From assembly GCA_936440205.1 (NCBI GenBank), contig OW387139.1, positions 26,934,378 through 26,998,377 of the forward strand: 64,000 nt of DNA. The letters run 5' to 3'. The notes beneath the pieces were generated by a model. The model had not been told where the DNA came from and did not search any database. It saw only the letters and a list, made by a program, of their open reading frames with translations. Position 1 is the stretch's first letter; every line of letters starts with the position of its first letter. Both the position numbers and the translations under genes were made by a program. The stretch is from Lepidonotus clava. Lineage: Eukaryota; Annelida; Polychaeta; Phyllodocida; Polynoidae. Positions 36,912-47,175 of this stretch are shown in pieces.

Positions 36912-39900
36912 GCGCGGGGCCCCCTTCGGGCGCGGCGAGAGAAGTAGTAGGCATGGGAGAATGTGGACTTTATGTGGCCGGGACGGTGGGAGAGAGTGTC
37001 GTCCGTTTTTTGGTTGATACCGGATCTATGATCAGTCTGCTGTCGGAACGCCTCTGGAGAGAGTGGGGACGAAAATGGGAAGAACTGGATGGATATGAAG
37101 GACGTCTCTGCTCGGTGGATGGTAGTCCGTTGCGGTGCTACGGATGCACGAACTTGCCAGTAAAATTGGGAACACGCGTGTTGAAGTGGACGTTCATGGT
37201 GGCAGACATCGGTAGAGATGAAGGGATCCTGGGAAACGACTTCGCGGTGAAATACCGGCTGACAGTTAAGCCCCACGCGAGTGCCATCTTCCTGCCCGCC
37301 GAGGGGGAGGGAGAGGGGGAACGAATCCCGGGAGTAGAACAGAGAACGGATGGGATTCGGGCAGTTACCGTCGGAGGACAGGTCGTGCGAATCGAGAAAA
37401 CGACGGAAATACCCCCACTCCAAGTGACCCGAGTAACAGTAGTAGCGAGAATAGACAGCGGACAGAGTGGACAGCTGGCTGTCATCACCGGCGCTGGATT
37501 ACCTATGGGACTGGAGGTGATCCCAGGAACGGTGACATTGGGAGAAGAAAATGAAGTTTGGGTGGCCAACCGAGGGACCGAGAGCGCGAAATTGGAAACC
37601 GGCGGGGTACTCGGAGAAGCCACCTTCGTACAAGAGGTACGAGGAATAGGAAGTGAAGCAAAGGAACCCCCTGGAGCGCTCGTTGAAATGATAGGGGAGG
37701 CTAAGAAAGACCTGACCACGAAGGAGGGCGAAGAGCTGGAGAAAGCCATCATGGCCCGGGAACAAATGTTTGCGACCTCGAAACATGAGTTAGGACGGAC
37801 AGATTTAGTACAACATCGAATTAAAACGGGGGATCAGATGCCGATCAAGCAGAGGGTCAGACGGTATCCGGCCACCAGGAGAGAGGAAGAACGAGCACTG
37901 GTGGAGGATATGTTAAATCTAGGGATTATCCAGGAGAGCGGGAGTGCGTGGAGTAGCCCGACCGTTCTAGTCAAAAAGAAGGACGGAGGAACGAGATTCT
38001 GTATTGACTACCGAAAACTGAACCAGGCTACGAAAGTGGACGCCTATCCGCTCCCGCGGATAGAGGACAGCCTCAACACTTTGGGAGGAAGCCTATTCTT
38101 CTGCAGTCTGGATCTCGCAAGCGGATATTGGCAGGTGGAGATGGCACCGGAGGACCAAGAAAAGACGGCCTTCGTGACTCAAGGAGGATTGTATGAGTTT
38201 AAAGTGATGCCATTCGGGCTAGTGAACGCCCCAGCCACCTTCGAGAGACTGATGGAAAGAATCCTCAGAGGAATCGTGTGGGAGGAGTGTCTGGTATACT
38301 TGGATGACATACTGGTCTTTGGACCAACGTTTAAAGTGACTCTGGAAAGATTGGTACGGGTTCTGGACCGATTGAACGCTGCAGGACTGAAGTTAAAGGC
38401 GCGAAAATGTAAGCTGTTCCAGAAGAAGATTCCGTTCTTGGGGCACGTTGTCTCATTCAACGGGATCGAACCCGACCCCGAAAAGTGTCGGCAAGTAACC
38501 GAGTGGCCGGTCCCGCGGGATCTCCACGAGGTACGAGCCTTCGTGGGATTATGTTCGTACTACAGAAGGCATATAAACGGCTTCACGGAGTTGGCTGCCC
38601 CCTTGTATGAATTGGCAACGAAGGAGGAACCATTCGTGTGGAGCGCGAGACGACAAGAGGCATTTGATGCGATGAAGAAGGCGCTAACAGAGGCCCCGGT
38701 GTTGGGATTCCCGGAGGAAGATGGACAATGGTGGCTTGACACAGACGCCAGTGACGTGGGAACGGGAGCCGTGCTATCACAGGAGCAGAGAGGGGAGGAA
38801 CGGGTGATAGCTTACACGAGCAAAACCCTGGAGTCAAACGAACGAAAGTATTGCACCACGCGGAAAGAACTGTTGGCGGTGGTGCGAGCTTTGAAGCATT
38901 TTCGGTGCTACATCTATGGTCAACGCGTGATAGTCCGGACGGATAACAGCGCGGTCAGTTGGCTGCAGAGAAGTAAGGAACCGATGGGGCAGGCTGCTCG
39001 GTGGATTGAGATTATCGACTCGCATGATGTGTCGTTCCAACACCGACCGGGCAGGAAGCATGGGAACGCTGACGCGTTGTCCCGGTATCCGTGCAAACAA
39101 TGTGGAGAGGAGCACGAGAATACCGAAAAAGTGAGAGTAGTGACGCGGGCCCGGGGGTACGAGCCCGGATGGTCCCCGCAGGAGATGAGAGCAGCGCAGA
39201 GGAGGGATCGAGATATAGGGCCGATTGTCGCACGGATGGAAAAAGATGCGGACCGGCCAGGTTGGGAGGCCATATCTCCGGAATCCCGGGAAACAAAGAT
39301 CCTATGGAGGCAATGGGAACGATTAAGCCTCAGGGATGGCGTGCTGCATCGGAAGTATTGGGAACTAGAAGGGCATGGTTGGAGGAACCAGTTGGTCGTT
39401 CCCCGAGGGGAACGGGCCAAGTTGGTAAGGGAATACCATGGAGGCGCGGCAGGAGCGCATTTAGGAGTCGCCAGGACGACGGCCCTGTTGGAACAAGGGT
39501 TTTACTGGCCGGGACTCCGGGAAGACGTGCGGAAGGAATGTCGAGAATGTGATTGCGCGTTGCTGAAAAAGGGAAGAGGAAGACGGGAGCCGCTACATCA
39601 GTACATAGTGGGGGAGCCGATGGAACGGCTGGCCATGGATGTTTCGGGCCCGTACCCAGTCACCAAACGAGGAAATAAGTATTGCCTGATGGTGGGATGC
39701 TATTTCACCAAATGGTTGGAGTGTTTCCCGATCCCGGATCAAAAGGCAACGCCAGTGGCGAACAAACTGGTTGAAGAAGTAGTAGCACGGTACGGCGCGT
39801 TTCGGGAACTACACTCGGATCAAGGCACGAATTTCGAATCCGAGGTGGTGGCTCAGGTCTGTGCACTATTCGGGATACACAAAACAAGAACGACGCCGTA

Positions 39901-40522
39901 CCACCCCAGGAGTGACGGGTACATAGAACGAAGTTTCCGTACTTTGGGGTGTTGTTTGAAAGCCAGCTGCCGAGCGACGGGTCGGGAATGGGACGAGATG
40001 GTCCCGCTCGTGATGATGAGTTATAGAGCAACGCCGCAAGCCAGCACGGGAGTGACACCGAATATGATGATGCTGGGCCGACAGACCATGATGCCGCGAC
40101 AGGCGATTTATGGGAGACCTCTAGGACCAGAGGAGGAACCCCGACGGGTAGGCGACTATGTGGAAAGCCTGGAGGAAGGGCTAGTCGCGGCCTATCGGGA
40201 GGCCCGGACGGGGCTGAAACGAGCCGCCATCCATCAGAAACACGAGTACGATGGGAAGGTGACTCGGCGGGAATACCACGCCGGAGAACTGGTCTGGGTG
40301 CACGATACGGTAGTGGATAGGGACAAAGGAACGAAGTTGCGATTTCCATGGATGGGCCCTGCACTGATCGTCAAGGTGCTTGACCGAGGACGGGTGGTAG
40401 TACGGAAGAAACGAGGGAAACCGGGGGGGGTGGTCCATGTGGACCGCCTGGAACCCTACCGAGGACACGCTGCGCCAGCCTGGATGGTAGCTGACCAGCA
40501 AGGATACGAGGCTGCACAGTAA
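36830..40522 (+). CDS. pol: Pol polyprotein: protease, reverse transcriptase, RNase H, integrase
   Basis: A continuous frame of 1,230 codons. Domains in order: aspartic protease (LVDTGSMISLL, about residues 60-75; LGNDF later), reverse transcriptase (FCIDYRKLNQATKVDAYPLP; FCSLDLASGYW; MPFGLVNAPATFERLM; catalytic YLDD) and RNase H (DTDASDVGTGAVLSQ; RKELLAVV; RTDNSAVSWL; NADALSR). Integrase follows with an HHCC-type zinc part (EYHGGAAGAHLG...YWPG...CREC) and catalytic D, D, E in MDVSGPY, HSDQGTNFES and RSDGYIERS. A GPY/F-like module (FPWMGPALIVKV) and a basic end complete it; no chromodomain is evident. It is probably made only as a Gag-Pol fusion, so the ORF start is not a true initiator. Confidence 0.95.
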   Translation: MSSMSPEGPFRKRVFSASGKRTVAVAVSAGPPSGAAREVVGMGECGLYVAGTVGESVVRFLVDTGSMISLLSERLWREWGRKWEELDGYEGRLCSVDGSPLRCYGCTNLPVKLGTRVLKWTFMVADIGRDEGILGNDFAVKYRLTVKPHASAIFLPAEGEGEGERIPGVEQRTDGIRAVTVGGQVVRIEKTTEIPPLQVTRVTVVARIDSGQSGQLAVITGAGLPMGLEVIPGTVTLGEENEVWVANRGTESAKLETGGVLGEATFVQEVRGIGSEAKEPPGALVEMIGEAKKDLTTKEGEELEKAIMAREQMFATSKHELGRTDLVQHRIKTGDQMPIKQRVRRYPATRREEERALVEDMLNLGIIQESGSAWSSPTVLVKKKDGGTRFCIDYRKLNQATKVDAYPLPRIEDSLNTLGGSLFFCSLDLASGYWQVEMAPEDQEKTAFVTQGGLYEFKVMPFGLVNAPATFERLMERILRGIVWEECLVYLDDILVFGPTFKVTLERLVRVLDRLNAAGLKLKARKCKLFQKKIPFLGHVVSFNGIEPDPEKCRQVTEWPVPRDLHEVRAFVGLCSYYRRHINGFTELAAPLYELATKEEPFVWSARRQEAFDAMKKALTEAPVLGFPEEDGQWWLDTDASDVGTGAVLSQEQRGEERVIAYTSKTLESNERKYCTTRKELLAVVRALKHFRCYIYGQRVIVRTDNSAVSWLQRSKEPMGQAARWIEIIDSHDVSFQHRPGRKHGNADALSRYPCKQCGEEHENTEKVRVVTRARGYEPGWSPQEMRAAQRRDRDIGPIVARMEKDADRPGWEAISPESRETKILWRQWERLSLRDGVLHRKYWELEGHGWRNQLVVPRGERAKLVREYHGGAAGAHLGVARTTALLEQGFYWPGLREDVRKECRECDCALLKKGRGRREPLHQYIVGEPMERLAMDVSGPYPVTKRGNKYCLMVGCYFTKWLECFPIPDQKATPVANKLVEEVVARYGAFRELHSDQGTNFESEVVAQVCALFGIHKTRTTPYHPRSDGYIERSFRTLGCCLKASCRATGREWDEMVPLVMMSYRATPQASTGVTPNMMMLGRQTMMPRQAIYGRPLGPEEEPRRVGDYVESLEEGLVAAYREARTGLKRAAIHQKHEYDGKVTRREYHAGELVWVHDTVVDRDKGTKLRFPWMGPALIVKVLDRGRVVVRKKRGKPGGVVHVDRLEPYRGHAAPAWMVADQQGYEAAQ

Positions 40523-41462
40523 ATGCTTGGGGTGGGGCGCGCTAGGGCACGTAAGGAAACGGGGCACCCCTTTTTGTGATGAAGTCGTTTTCGTGTCTCG
40601 ATTCCGCAGGTGGAAGAGGACCAAGGGAACGACCAAATCGGCGCTACACAAAAAGGCTTTGGCCAAAAAGGACTGATCAACCTGGGGCCATTGAGTCGGG
40701 GCGGTGCGTTGACCACTACAGTAGGAGTGCAGGTCGTTAGGCTGTAGAGATTTGCTACCTAGCTGAAGATTGGTTCTCTTGCGGATGTAATATAGGTGGG
40801 AAATGCGGGGTTGGAACGAAAAACGGCGTTCGGGAGCCACGACGGCCCGAATGTCTAAAGTAGTCCCACGGAGCCGCTTTCCGGTCAGTTCGGAGGAACC
40901 ACAGCGTGGAAAAGATGGTTGGATTACAACGGAAGACAGACCCGGTGGCAAGCTGGTGAAGACTTCTGAAGTAATGCCGACTTGGTAATACCGCTTTACA
41001 GCGTCCAGGAGACCGGAGGAGAGTAGATGCGGCACTCTCGGGAACGCCGGAGGAACGAACGGACGGCTGTAAAAGGCGAGGCCTGAAACGAGGACGGGCT
41101 TTAAAGTAGGTCGTAAAAAGAGTAAAAGAGGACAAAGAGAACGGGGCGGCGGCGAGGAGACAATAGCGCCGAGCCCCTGTGTTCTCCGGGAAGTGTGCGG
41201 AAGCACTGTGAGGGCCGAGATGAAAAAGGCAAGAGAAGGCGACGAGGGATGAAAAGACCGAGGGCGTCCGGTGGGGCAATAAAAGGCCTAGGAAAAACGC
41301 GTGGACGGGCGAAGGGCCGCGAGGTAAAAAGCAGGCGAGGCGGTGACCAGCGGCGGGCCCCGGGGACCGGAAAATAGTAGGGGGCGCCACCGTAGAAGTG
41401 GATGGTGAGTCTGACGCTAGGGGTCGCTAGTGCAGGCCACGCCCACTTCCGCCTGCGGCGGC
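40523..41462 (+). other. Pol-ORF3 spacer
   Basis: No sense ORF of interest. A good acceptor-like sequence (CGATTCCGCAG ending about 40609) follows the pol stop and could serve a spliced RNA for ORF3, an alternative to the internal promoter. Long antisense open frames here come from GC-rich composition. Confidence 0.5.
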
Positions 41463-41500
41463 TATAAAAGGCAGAGCGCTCGCCGGAGCAGGTCATTCTG
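41463..41500 (+). promoter_or_regulatory. Internal TATA/initiator promoter for ORF3
   Basis: TATAAAAG (41463-41470) is followed 32 bp from its first base by an initiator-like TCATTCT (A at 41495). From there to 41677 there is no ATG, so the first AUG of the predicted RNA is the ORF3 start. The position inside an LTR element, well away from the LTR, is unusual. Confidence 0.6.
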
Positions 41501-41676
41501 GTCAGCCGATCAGGGTTCATCGAATCGCAGACGAGCAGTCTGAGCTAAGGAGAAGAAAACAAGAGGAAAAGCAGAGAGGCGAGACGAGCAGCATCACCAC
41601 GAGACAAAAACGGAAACGGCTGACGGGACGAGCTTCAGGATTGGAACGAGCCCCGAAAGCCCGGAAAACGGACACG

Positions 41677-44187
41677 ATGAGCGGACAGTGCTGGGAAGGA
41701 CATTGTCACGGAAAGGAGTTTAAGCACTTGGTCAAGCATATTAAAGGCCAGCACGATGGATTACGGAAGCAGTACTACATGTGCCCGGTGTGTTCGAGTC
41801 GAGCCTATTCGACACACCAGGACTGGAGGAAGCACATGACGGACTCACACGAAGGGAACCTGCAGAGGGGGATGCCGAAGCAAGACCCCCTTCTGAGGCT
41901 GGAGTATGCTGCGGCGTTCGCCTTGGACCCGAAAGGACGACCGCCGTACACCAGTTTCGCTACTGGGGATGAAACGGCGGCCCGGGTAGCCAACATGGAA
42001 CGGGACTACGCGGTGCGCCATCCGGAGGGGTTTCAACCCCCTGAAAGGGCGGTGGATAAGGAGGCACCGGAGAGGCCGCGACGGCATATCCGCATACCTT
42101 ACTACCCGAGGGCGTCGAGAGGATCCGAGGACAGCGACGCCGAGCAGCTGGAGCAGGTAGCAACCGAAGAAGGATCAGAGGCCGACGAGGCCGGCGAGGG
42201 AGCCCAAGCAGCCAAAGCAGCAGGGAAGGGACCCCTGGCCGAGGTGGCGGAACGATCGACACCCACGCGTCGTTCCCCTCGGAGGGCCGCGAAAGGAGTA
42301 CGGAAGGAAGACACCGAGTCGCCGCGAAGCGCGAGCCGAGCCGTGGTCAACCCGAAGCCACTCCTGACACCAGACCAAATATCAGGGTTAGTACAGAGCC
42401 GAATTAAGAAGTTAAACGCCCAGGGAGAACCACGGGAACCGAGAGGACGAGGACTCCCAGGCAGAGGAAAAGGACGGACATCCACACCCACCCCGAAGCC
42501 GGGTTGCTCAGGAATACCACCGGGGGCTGAGGTGGTGGAATTGGTGAGCTCGTCCGACGACCAACGACCGAAAGTCAAAGAGGAAGAGGAGCCGCTCGCT
42601 TTCAAGAGGCCCCCGACACAGGGATGCCCGGCGGAGGAGCCGTCGCGAAAGAAGAAGTGGAAAAAGGTCAAGAAAGTCCCGAGAGAATTGGAGGAGGGAA
42701 CGAGTTCGGACCAGTCGGAGTCAGGCAGGAGTATGTCGGCCCGAAGCGATCGGTCTTTGATTATTGCTGAGTCTAGTAGCACGGGAGAGCTGGGACCATC
42801 GCAGCCTGAGACCTCGACAGGAGTCAGACGGACCACGGGACTAGAACCACCTTGTAGCGACGCACAATTTACTATGATGACAGTTCATAAGAAATCAGTG
42901 ATATACGAATCACGACACCCGAGGTACCCCGGGTATTTAAAAGGAACAATGAACCGGGAGGGATCGTTCAGGGGTTACCACGAGGCGAGATCCGACCGGG
43001 AGCTGGAGGACAGCATTCGGGAAGCACAGGGAGGCCGGCTGGTGGAAAGAGAAGCATTGTACCTAGGGAGGTTTCTACGCGAGATGGCAGAAAGGCAGGG
43101 ACTCAAACCGTCGGGGCGAGTGGAGAAAGTAAAGTATGTTCGGCATGCGGCCAGGCCGGAGGACACGGCGTCAACGGCCTCGACACAGCCGCTGTTCTCT
43201 ACCCCTACCCCGACGAAAGTGGATTCACCCCTGGAGAAGATGGTATGTAAGCAGCCGATAGTGCCGCCCCCAGGATTGAAACGAATGAGAGACATTACGG
43301 TAGCACCAGACACGCCAGAGACACGGGCGGCGGTTGACAACCTGACTCGAGCCAGTTTGGGGAGCTCGTTTTTCGGGTCGCAGGGATCGGAAGAGACCCC
43401 GGGACCACCGTCGCCCGAACGTATGGGATCGCCGCCAGGACCGGATACCCCACTCAAGGACGAGGATAAACACGGGCGGGCGCTACAACCGCGGGTTGTG
43501 ATACACAGATTACAAATACCGGCTGCCCAGTCCATGGACGCGGAGGTGGAAGACTCAGAGGACATGGAGTTGGGGCAGGCCGAGACCAGAGGATACGAGC
43601 CGGAGAAACAAGAATTGGACGAGTCGGGAACGGATTCAGTGTTCGGGTCTATAGGAACGGAGATACCGACGGCAGGACCATCTAGGGAAACACCGAGACT
43701 CAAGTTATTACGGACACAGGCCATTCACCAGGTCTTACAGGGACACTTTCCGGTGACGGCGCGAGCGGTACGAGACTGGGACGCGGAAAAGGCCATTCGG
43801 GTGCAACTGATGTGGCCCCCGAGGGAGGTGCGAGGAATGACGGCCAAGACAAGAGCAATGGCTTCGGCGTCTATGGCGTTCCTGATGGCACTAGAAACGG
43901 GCCGCAAGCCAGAGACATTTGAAGAAGCGATGGCGCAGTTCCCGACGGCGGCACTGGGGCCGTTAACCAGGGAGTTCCCGGGGGTCGACCGGCTAGTTAA
44001 CGAACACAACCGGACCGTCCAATTGGCTCAGACTCTAGTGATGTATAAAAACGAGGATCAACTGGATGACTTGTTGAAGGCGACAAGAGAGGCGGAAAAA
44101 CAGAGCGGAATGGTGGATCAACTTCTCGAGCTCCCCGCTAGGGAGGAGAGACTGTTGCTGCCGATCCGGCGCCAAGAAGAAGGGTGA
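41677..44187 (+). CDS. ORF3: C2H2 zinc-finger accessory protein of the gypsy-type element
   Basis: An 836-aa intact ORF in the position where errantivirus-like elements have env, but with no signal peptide or hydrophobic span. Two N-terminal zinc fingers: Cys5-X4-Cys10-X10-His21-X4-His26 and Cys36-X2-Cys39-X13-His53-X4-His58. A long Pro/Ser/Glu/Arg-rich disordered middle follows, with a SUMO-interaction-like VVELVSSSDD (about 286-295), a VKEE sumoylation-type motif close by, and a basic RKKKWKKVKK likely nuclear signal. A predicted helical C-terminal domain (about the last 150 residues, starting near QAIHQVLQGHFP) ends the protein. The features suggest a nuclear nucleic-acid or chromatin-binding protein. 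No named family was recognised. The start is the first AUG after the internal promoter; the frame itself extends upstream to 41641 without an ATG. Confidence 0.8.
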   Translation: MSGQCWEGHCHGKEFKHLVKHIKGQHDGLRKQYYMCPVCSSRAYSTHQDWRKHMTDSHEGNLQRGMPKQDPLLRLEYAAAFALDPKGRPPYTSFATGDETAARVANMERDYAVRHPEGFQPPERAVDKEAPERPRRHIRIPYYPRASRGSEDSDAEQLEQVATEEGSEADEAGEGAQAAKAAGKGPLAEVAERSTPTRRSPRRAAKGVRKEDTESPRSASRAVVNPKPLLTPDQISGLVQSRIKKLNAQGEPREPRGRGLPGRGKGRTSTPTPKPGCSGIPPGAEVVELVSSSDDQRPKVKEEEEPLAFKRPPTQGCPAEEPSRKKKWKKVKKVPRELEEGTSSDQSESGRSMSARSDRSLIIAESSSTGELGPSQPETSTGVRRTTGLEPPCSDAQFTMMTVHKKSVIYESRHPRYPGYLKGTMNREGSFRGYHEARSDRELEDSIREAQGGRLVEREALYLGRFLREMAERQGLKPSGRVEKVKYVRHAARPEDTASTASTQPLFSTPTPTKVDSPLEKMVCKQPIVPPPGLKRMRDITVAPDTPETRAAVDNLTRASLGSSFFGSQGSEETPGPPSPERMGSPPGPDTPLKDEDKHGRALQPRVVIHRLQIPAAQSMDAEVEDSEDMELGQAETRGYEPEKQELDESGTDSVFGSIGTEIPTAGPSRETPRLKLLRTQAIHQVLQGHFPVTARAVRDWDAEKAIRVQLMWPPREVRGMTAKTRAMASASMAFLMALETGRKPETFEEAMAQFPTAALGPLTREFPGVDRLVNEHNRTVQLAQTLVMYKNEDQLDDLLKATREAEKQSGMVDQLLELPAREERLLLPIRRQEEG

Positions 44188-45918
44188 AGTAGATGCTGCT
44201 CGAGGTCTTGCACGGAAGAAAAACAGCGCGACGGAACCAGAGGCGGAAGATGGCGCGTCGCGAGTCGGGTGGGGAGGGATTACGGGGCGTTGGCTCCTCA
44301 CCCATAGTGTCAAACCCCCAGGGAGAGAACCGGGCCGAGGCGGAGGTACCTGAGCCGCACAGGAGGCCGAAGCCTGGATAAAAGACTCTCCTGGAGACCG
44401 CTGGACGGGCCCGAAAACTTTACTTAAACTCATCGGGAACGGACTGGCGGGCTCGAACATTCTTATCTTAATTTATTCTTATTAGTTTCTTTATGGGAAT
44501 CTTCTTGCGGAAGTGAACGAAACCACATGTGTTAGGAGGTGTTGAGTGTAATCAGCGAGCTGGAGGGTCCATGACTGGAATGAACTTACCAAGCCTGCGG
44601 GGCGAATATGGGACGGAAGGAGGCGCTAGGAGGAAAAACAAGTTTGTAGCTGTTCCTCTTCTTCCCTGGAGCCCGCTGCGTTGGTTGGGACCGAGCAGGT
44701 GGAACGGGATTGTCCTGTCGCGGAAATGAATGGCGGGCCGGGCGGCCCGGGAGCGAGAGTGAAAGTTGGGAGGCGGAATCGAAGAAGGGAAATCAGAATG
44801 GACGGATAGTGTTGTCATTGTAGTCTTTGAGTCGACGGTCGTGCCGGGGTAAATAAGGTACCGGTGGGCTGGCGACTCGCCGCTGGAGGAAAGGCTGGCG
44901 CGGGCCAAGACTGAAAACCCTTCTCCCGCGCTGCCTTGAGCGATCTGGAGGCGAGGAAGAGACGACCTCTGTCCTCTAGCGGCACTTCTACTTCCTGCAA
45001 CTTTGTCTTCTTGATTTTGGATGGATCGATCAGAATGTGGATGAACCCGGATTCATGTACCATCATCTTCTGAGTTTCCTTGTCTTCAGCCTCTTACCGC
45101 ATACGAAGAGCGGCAAAATGGAATTTTTCGACCTGAATGCTGGTTTTATCGTGCCAGAGTTGATGCAGCGAGTCGTGAAAGGATTGCGGCGAGTCGTAGA
45201 TGTCTCCCGGAGGACCAAGGCACGAGCAGGGACGATAACTTAGGGGCCCTGGCTCGTGACCGACCGTAATATATAGTAAAAGCAATACATGAACGAGAAA
45301 CGAAAATTAATAGACTTACTAAAACTTATATTAATCTCTTACCTGCAGTAACGACAGAGACTCCTTCCATGTCGTATTTCCTGATGTCTTCTTCTCGAGG
45401 AACGAAACAAAATAGTCTTTGAAACATATAGGGAAGTAATCTTTGCAATATACAGGGAGGTGGTGCTTGGAACGTCGGCCGCGGATGCCTCGATGGACAC
45501 ATCAAGAGGTCTGCAAAGAGCGACGAGGAGCGACCCTTCTTGGAGTTCGACATCGGATGAGTTCTCTATATATGCTATTTTATTGAGAATGGGCCCGTTC
45601 CGGATCTCAGAGGTTGACGTTGGGTGCAGGTCCCGGTTGATGTCGTCCATCTTCACTTTCTACGGCTTCTTCTTCTCCTTCTCACTAATATCTTCAACTT
45701 ACCAACTTCGAACCGTCGTACCTAGGAGCAGCCCGGAACGGCTCGGAGCTGTTGTCTCGGCGTTCGTCATAGGCATAGTGGCTTCATGCAATGTGACATG
45801 GCACCGTGGACGACTGTGACCTTACTCCAAAATCAAACCAGACCGGATCTTAAACTTACTTCTATTTAACGAACTATTTGTTGGTATTACAGTCTCACGA
45901 AAATCGTCTATAAGCACG

Positions 45919-46001
45919 GTCCTCCGGGAGGACGAAGAGAAAAACTTAGTAAACAGAGCGAGGCCCGAGAGCCTAGGAAACGAACGAGGGCCCGAGTGCC
46001 C
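45919..46001 (+). other. Short GC hairpins with CCGAGW loops
   Basis: A perfect GTCCTC-CGG-GAGGAC hairpin (45919-45933) is followed by AGGC-CCGAGA-GCCT (45961-45974) and GGGC-CCGAGT-GCCC (45988-46001). The latter two share the loop start CCGAG while the closing pair changes from A-T to G-C. Confidence 0.45.
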
Positions 46002-46772
46002 GAAACAGGAATCCTCTTCTTAGGAAAATCATCTCATCAGTAGAACGAAGGAGCCTCCCTCTCGCCCCAAAGAGGACTGCCTTCCCGCCGTTGCTTACGG
46101 AGGGGGGGAGGGATGAGAGGCACCGGCTCCTGTCATCAAAAAGAAACTTCATCAAAATTATCTTCTTAATCAGGTCTCCGTTCCGGTTGTTGTCATGCCA
46201 CTTGGGCCCGGAACGGTGACGGAAATACTTTACTATGGTGGACTCTCTCCGACATCTCTTTCTGAAATCCTGAAATCTTCAAATGTGTCGACGTGGTCGA
46301 GGACGGAACATCTTGATGCTGGGTTAACCACGAGGACATGTGTCGTAAAAGTCAAACTTCAGTTCCTGTACGGAAAACGGACACTTCATCGATAATTAAT
46401 GATTCTAATCTTCTCAGTCTCACCTTCACCTGGACTCCATCTCAAAGCTTCACTGTGACAAATAGCACGAAACCCGCGACGTCGTCTGCTGAAGCTTCCA
46501 CTCTAAGCTTTAATGCATGAAGTTAAGTTCCTTTCCACATACAACGCCATCTTCTTCTTCGGGTACCTTGGCCTTTGGCTCGAACATGTTGTCCTTGCCA
46601 AACGTGAAAAAGTCACTGGAGGGCTCTGAATGCCGAGGCGACCGAGGGTGCGAAGTCCAAAAAGAACATTCTATCTACAAAAACTCCAGTCTTTCTTCTT
46701 CAACTCATCCTTAAAATCATCATCATCACCTAAGAGAACGCAGAGAAGAGTAATAGTTACGGAAGAACGAGG

Positions 46773-47175
46773 GGTCACGACCGACCGGGTAGGAGAATCA
46801 CGACCGATTCTCTACCCAAAAACAACGGAGAACGTCTGAACGACGGTAGAACGGATCGAGGGTCGAGAGGACTAAGGGTCACGACCGGCCCTGGCCTCTG
46901 GGTGGGAGAGTCACGACCGATTCTCCACCCGAACTAGGGGAGAACGTCTGGACGACGGAAAACGAAGGGAACGGGGGCACTGCGGGTCACGACCGACCCA
47001 TGGCCCCGGGCAGGAGGACCACGACCGGTCCCTCTGTCCTAATGAGGGTAAAAAAGGCGAGGAAAAACGCGCCGAGGGGCTAAGTAAATAGAGCCCAGAG
47101 GAGAGGAGCGGGGGCGACGGGGTCACGACCGATCCCCAGTCCCGGGTGGGAGAGCCACGACCGGCTCGCTCATCC
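46773..47175 (+). other. Array of eight RNA hairpins with invariant ACGACC loops
   Basis: Four diverged repeats of about 100-135 bp each contain a short hairpin then a long one, all closing the same six-base loop ACGACC (loops at 46777, 46800, 46881, 46913, 46989, 47021, 47125 and 47157). Short stems: GGTC/GACC, GGGTC/GGCCC, GGGTC/GACCC, GGGGTC/GATCCC. Long 12-13-bp stems, two with a conserved bulged G: GGGTA-G-GAGAATC/GATTCTCTACCC, GGGTGG-G-AGAGTC/GATTCTCCACCC, GGGCAGGAGGACC/GGTCCCTCTGTCC, GGGTGGGAGAGCC/GGCTCGCTCATCC. Stem bases differ between repeats but pairing is kept, by compensatory or G-U changes. It is read as a structured element in the genomic RNA and ORF3 RNA 3' region: perhaps a protein-binding, packaging or export signal. 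Confidence 0.75.

Noticed and set aside
40181-41206. 341-codon antisense open frame at the pol 3' end
   Set aside because: Composition follows GC-rich sense coding and a stop-poor spacer, and there is no domain. Other long antisense frames opposite gag, pol and ORF3 were rejected for the same reason.
41677-44187. ORF3 as an envelope gene
   Set aside because: No signal peptide, furin-like site or membrane span; zinc fingers and nuclear motifs point elsewhere.
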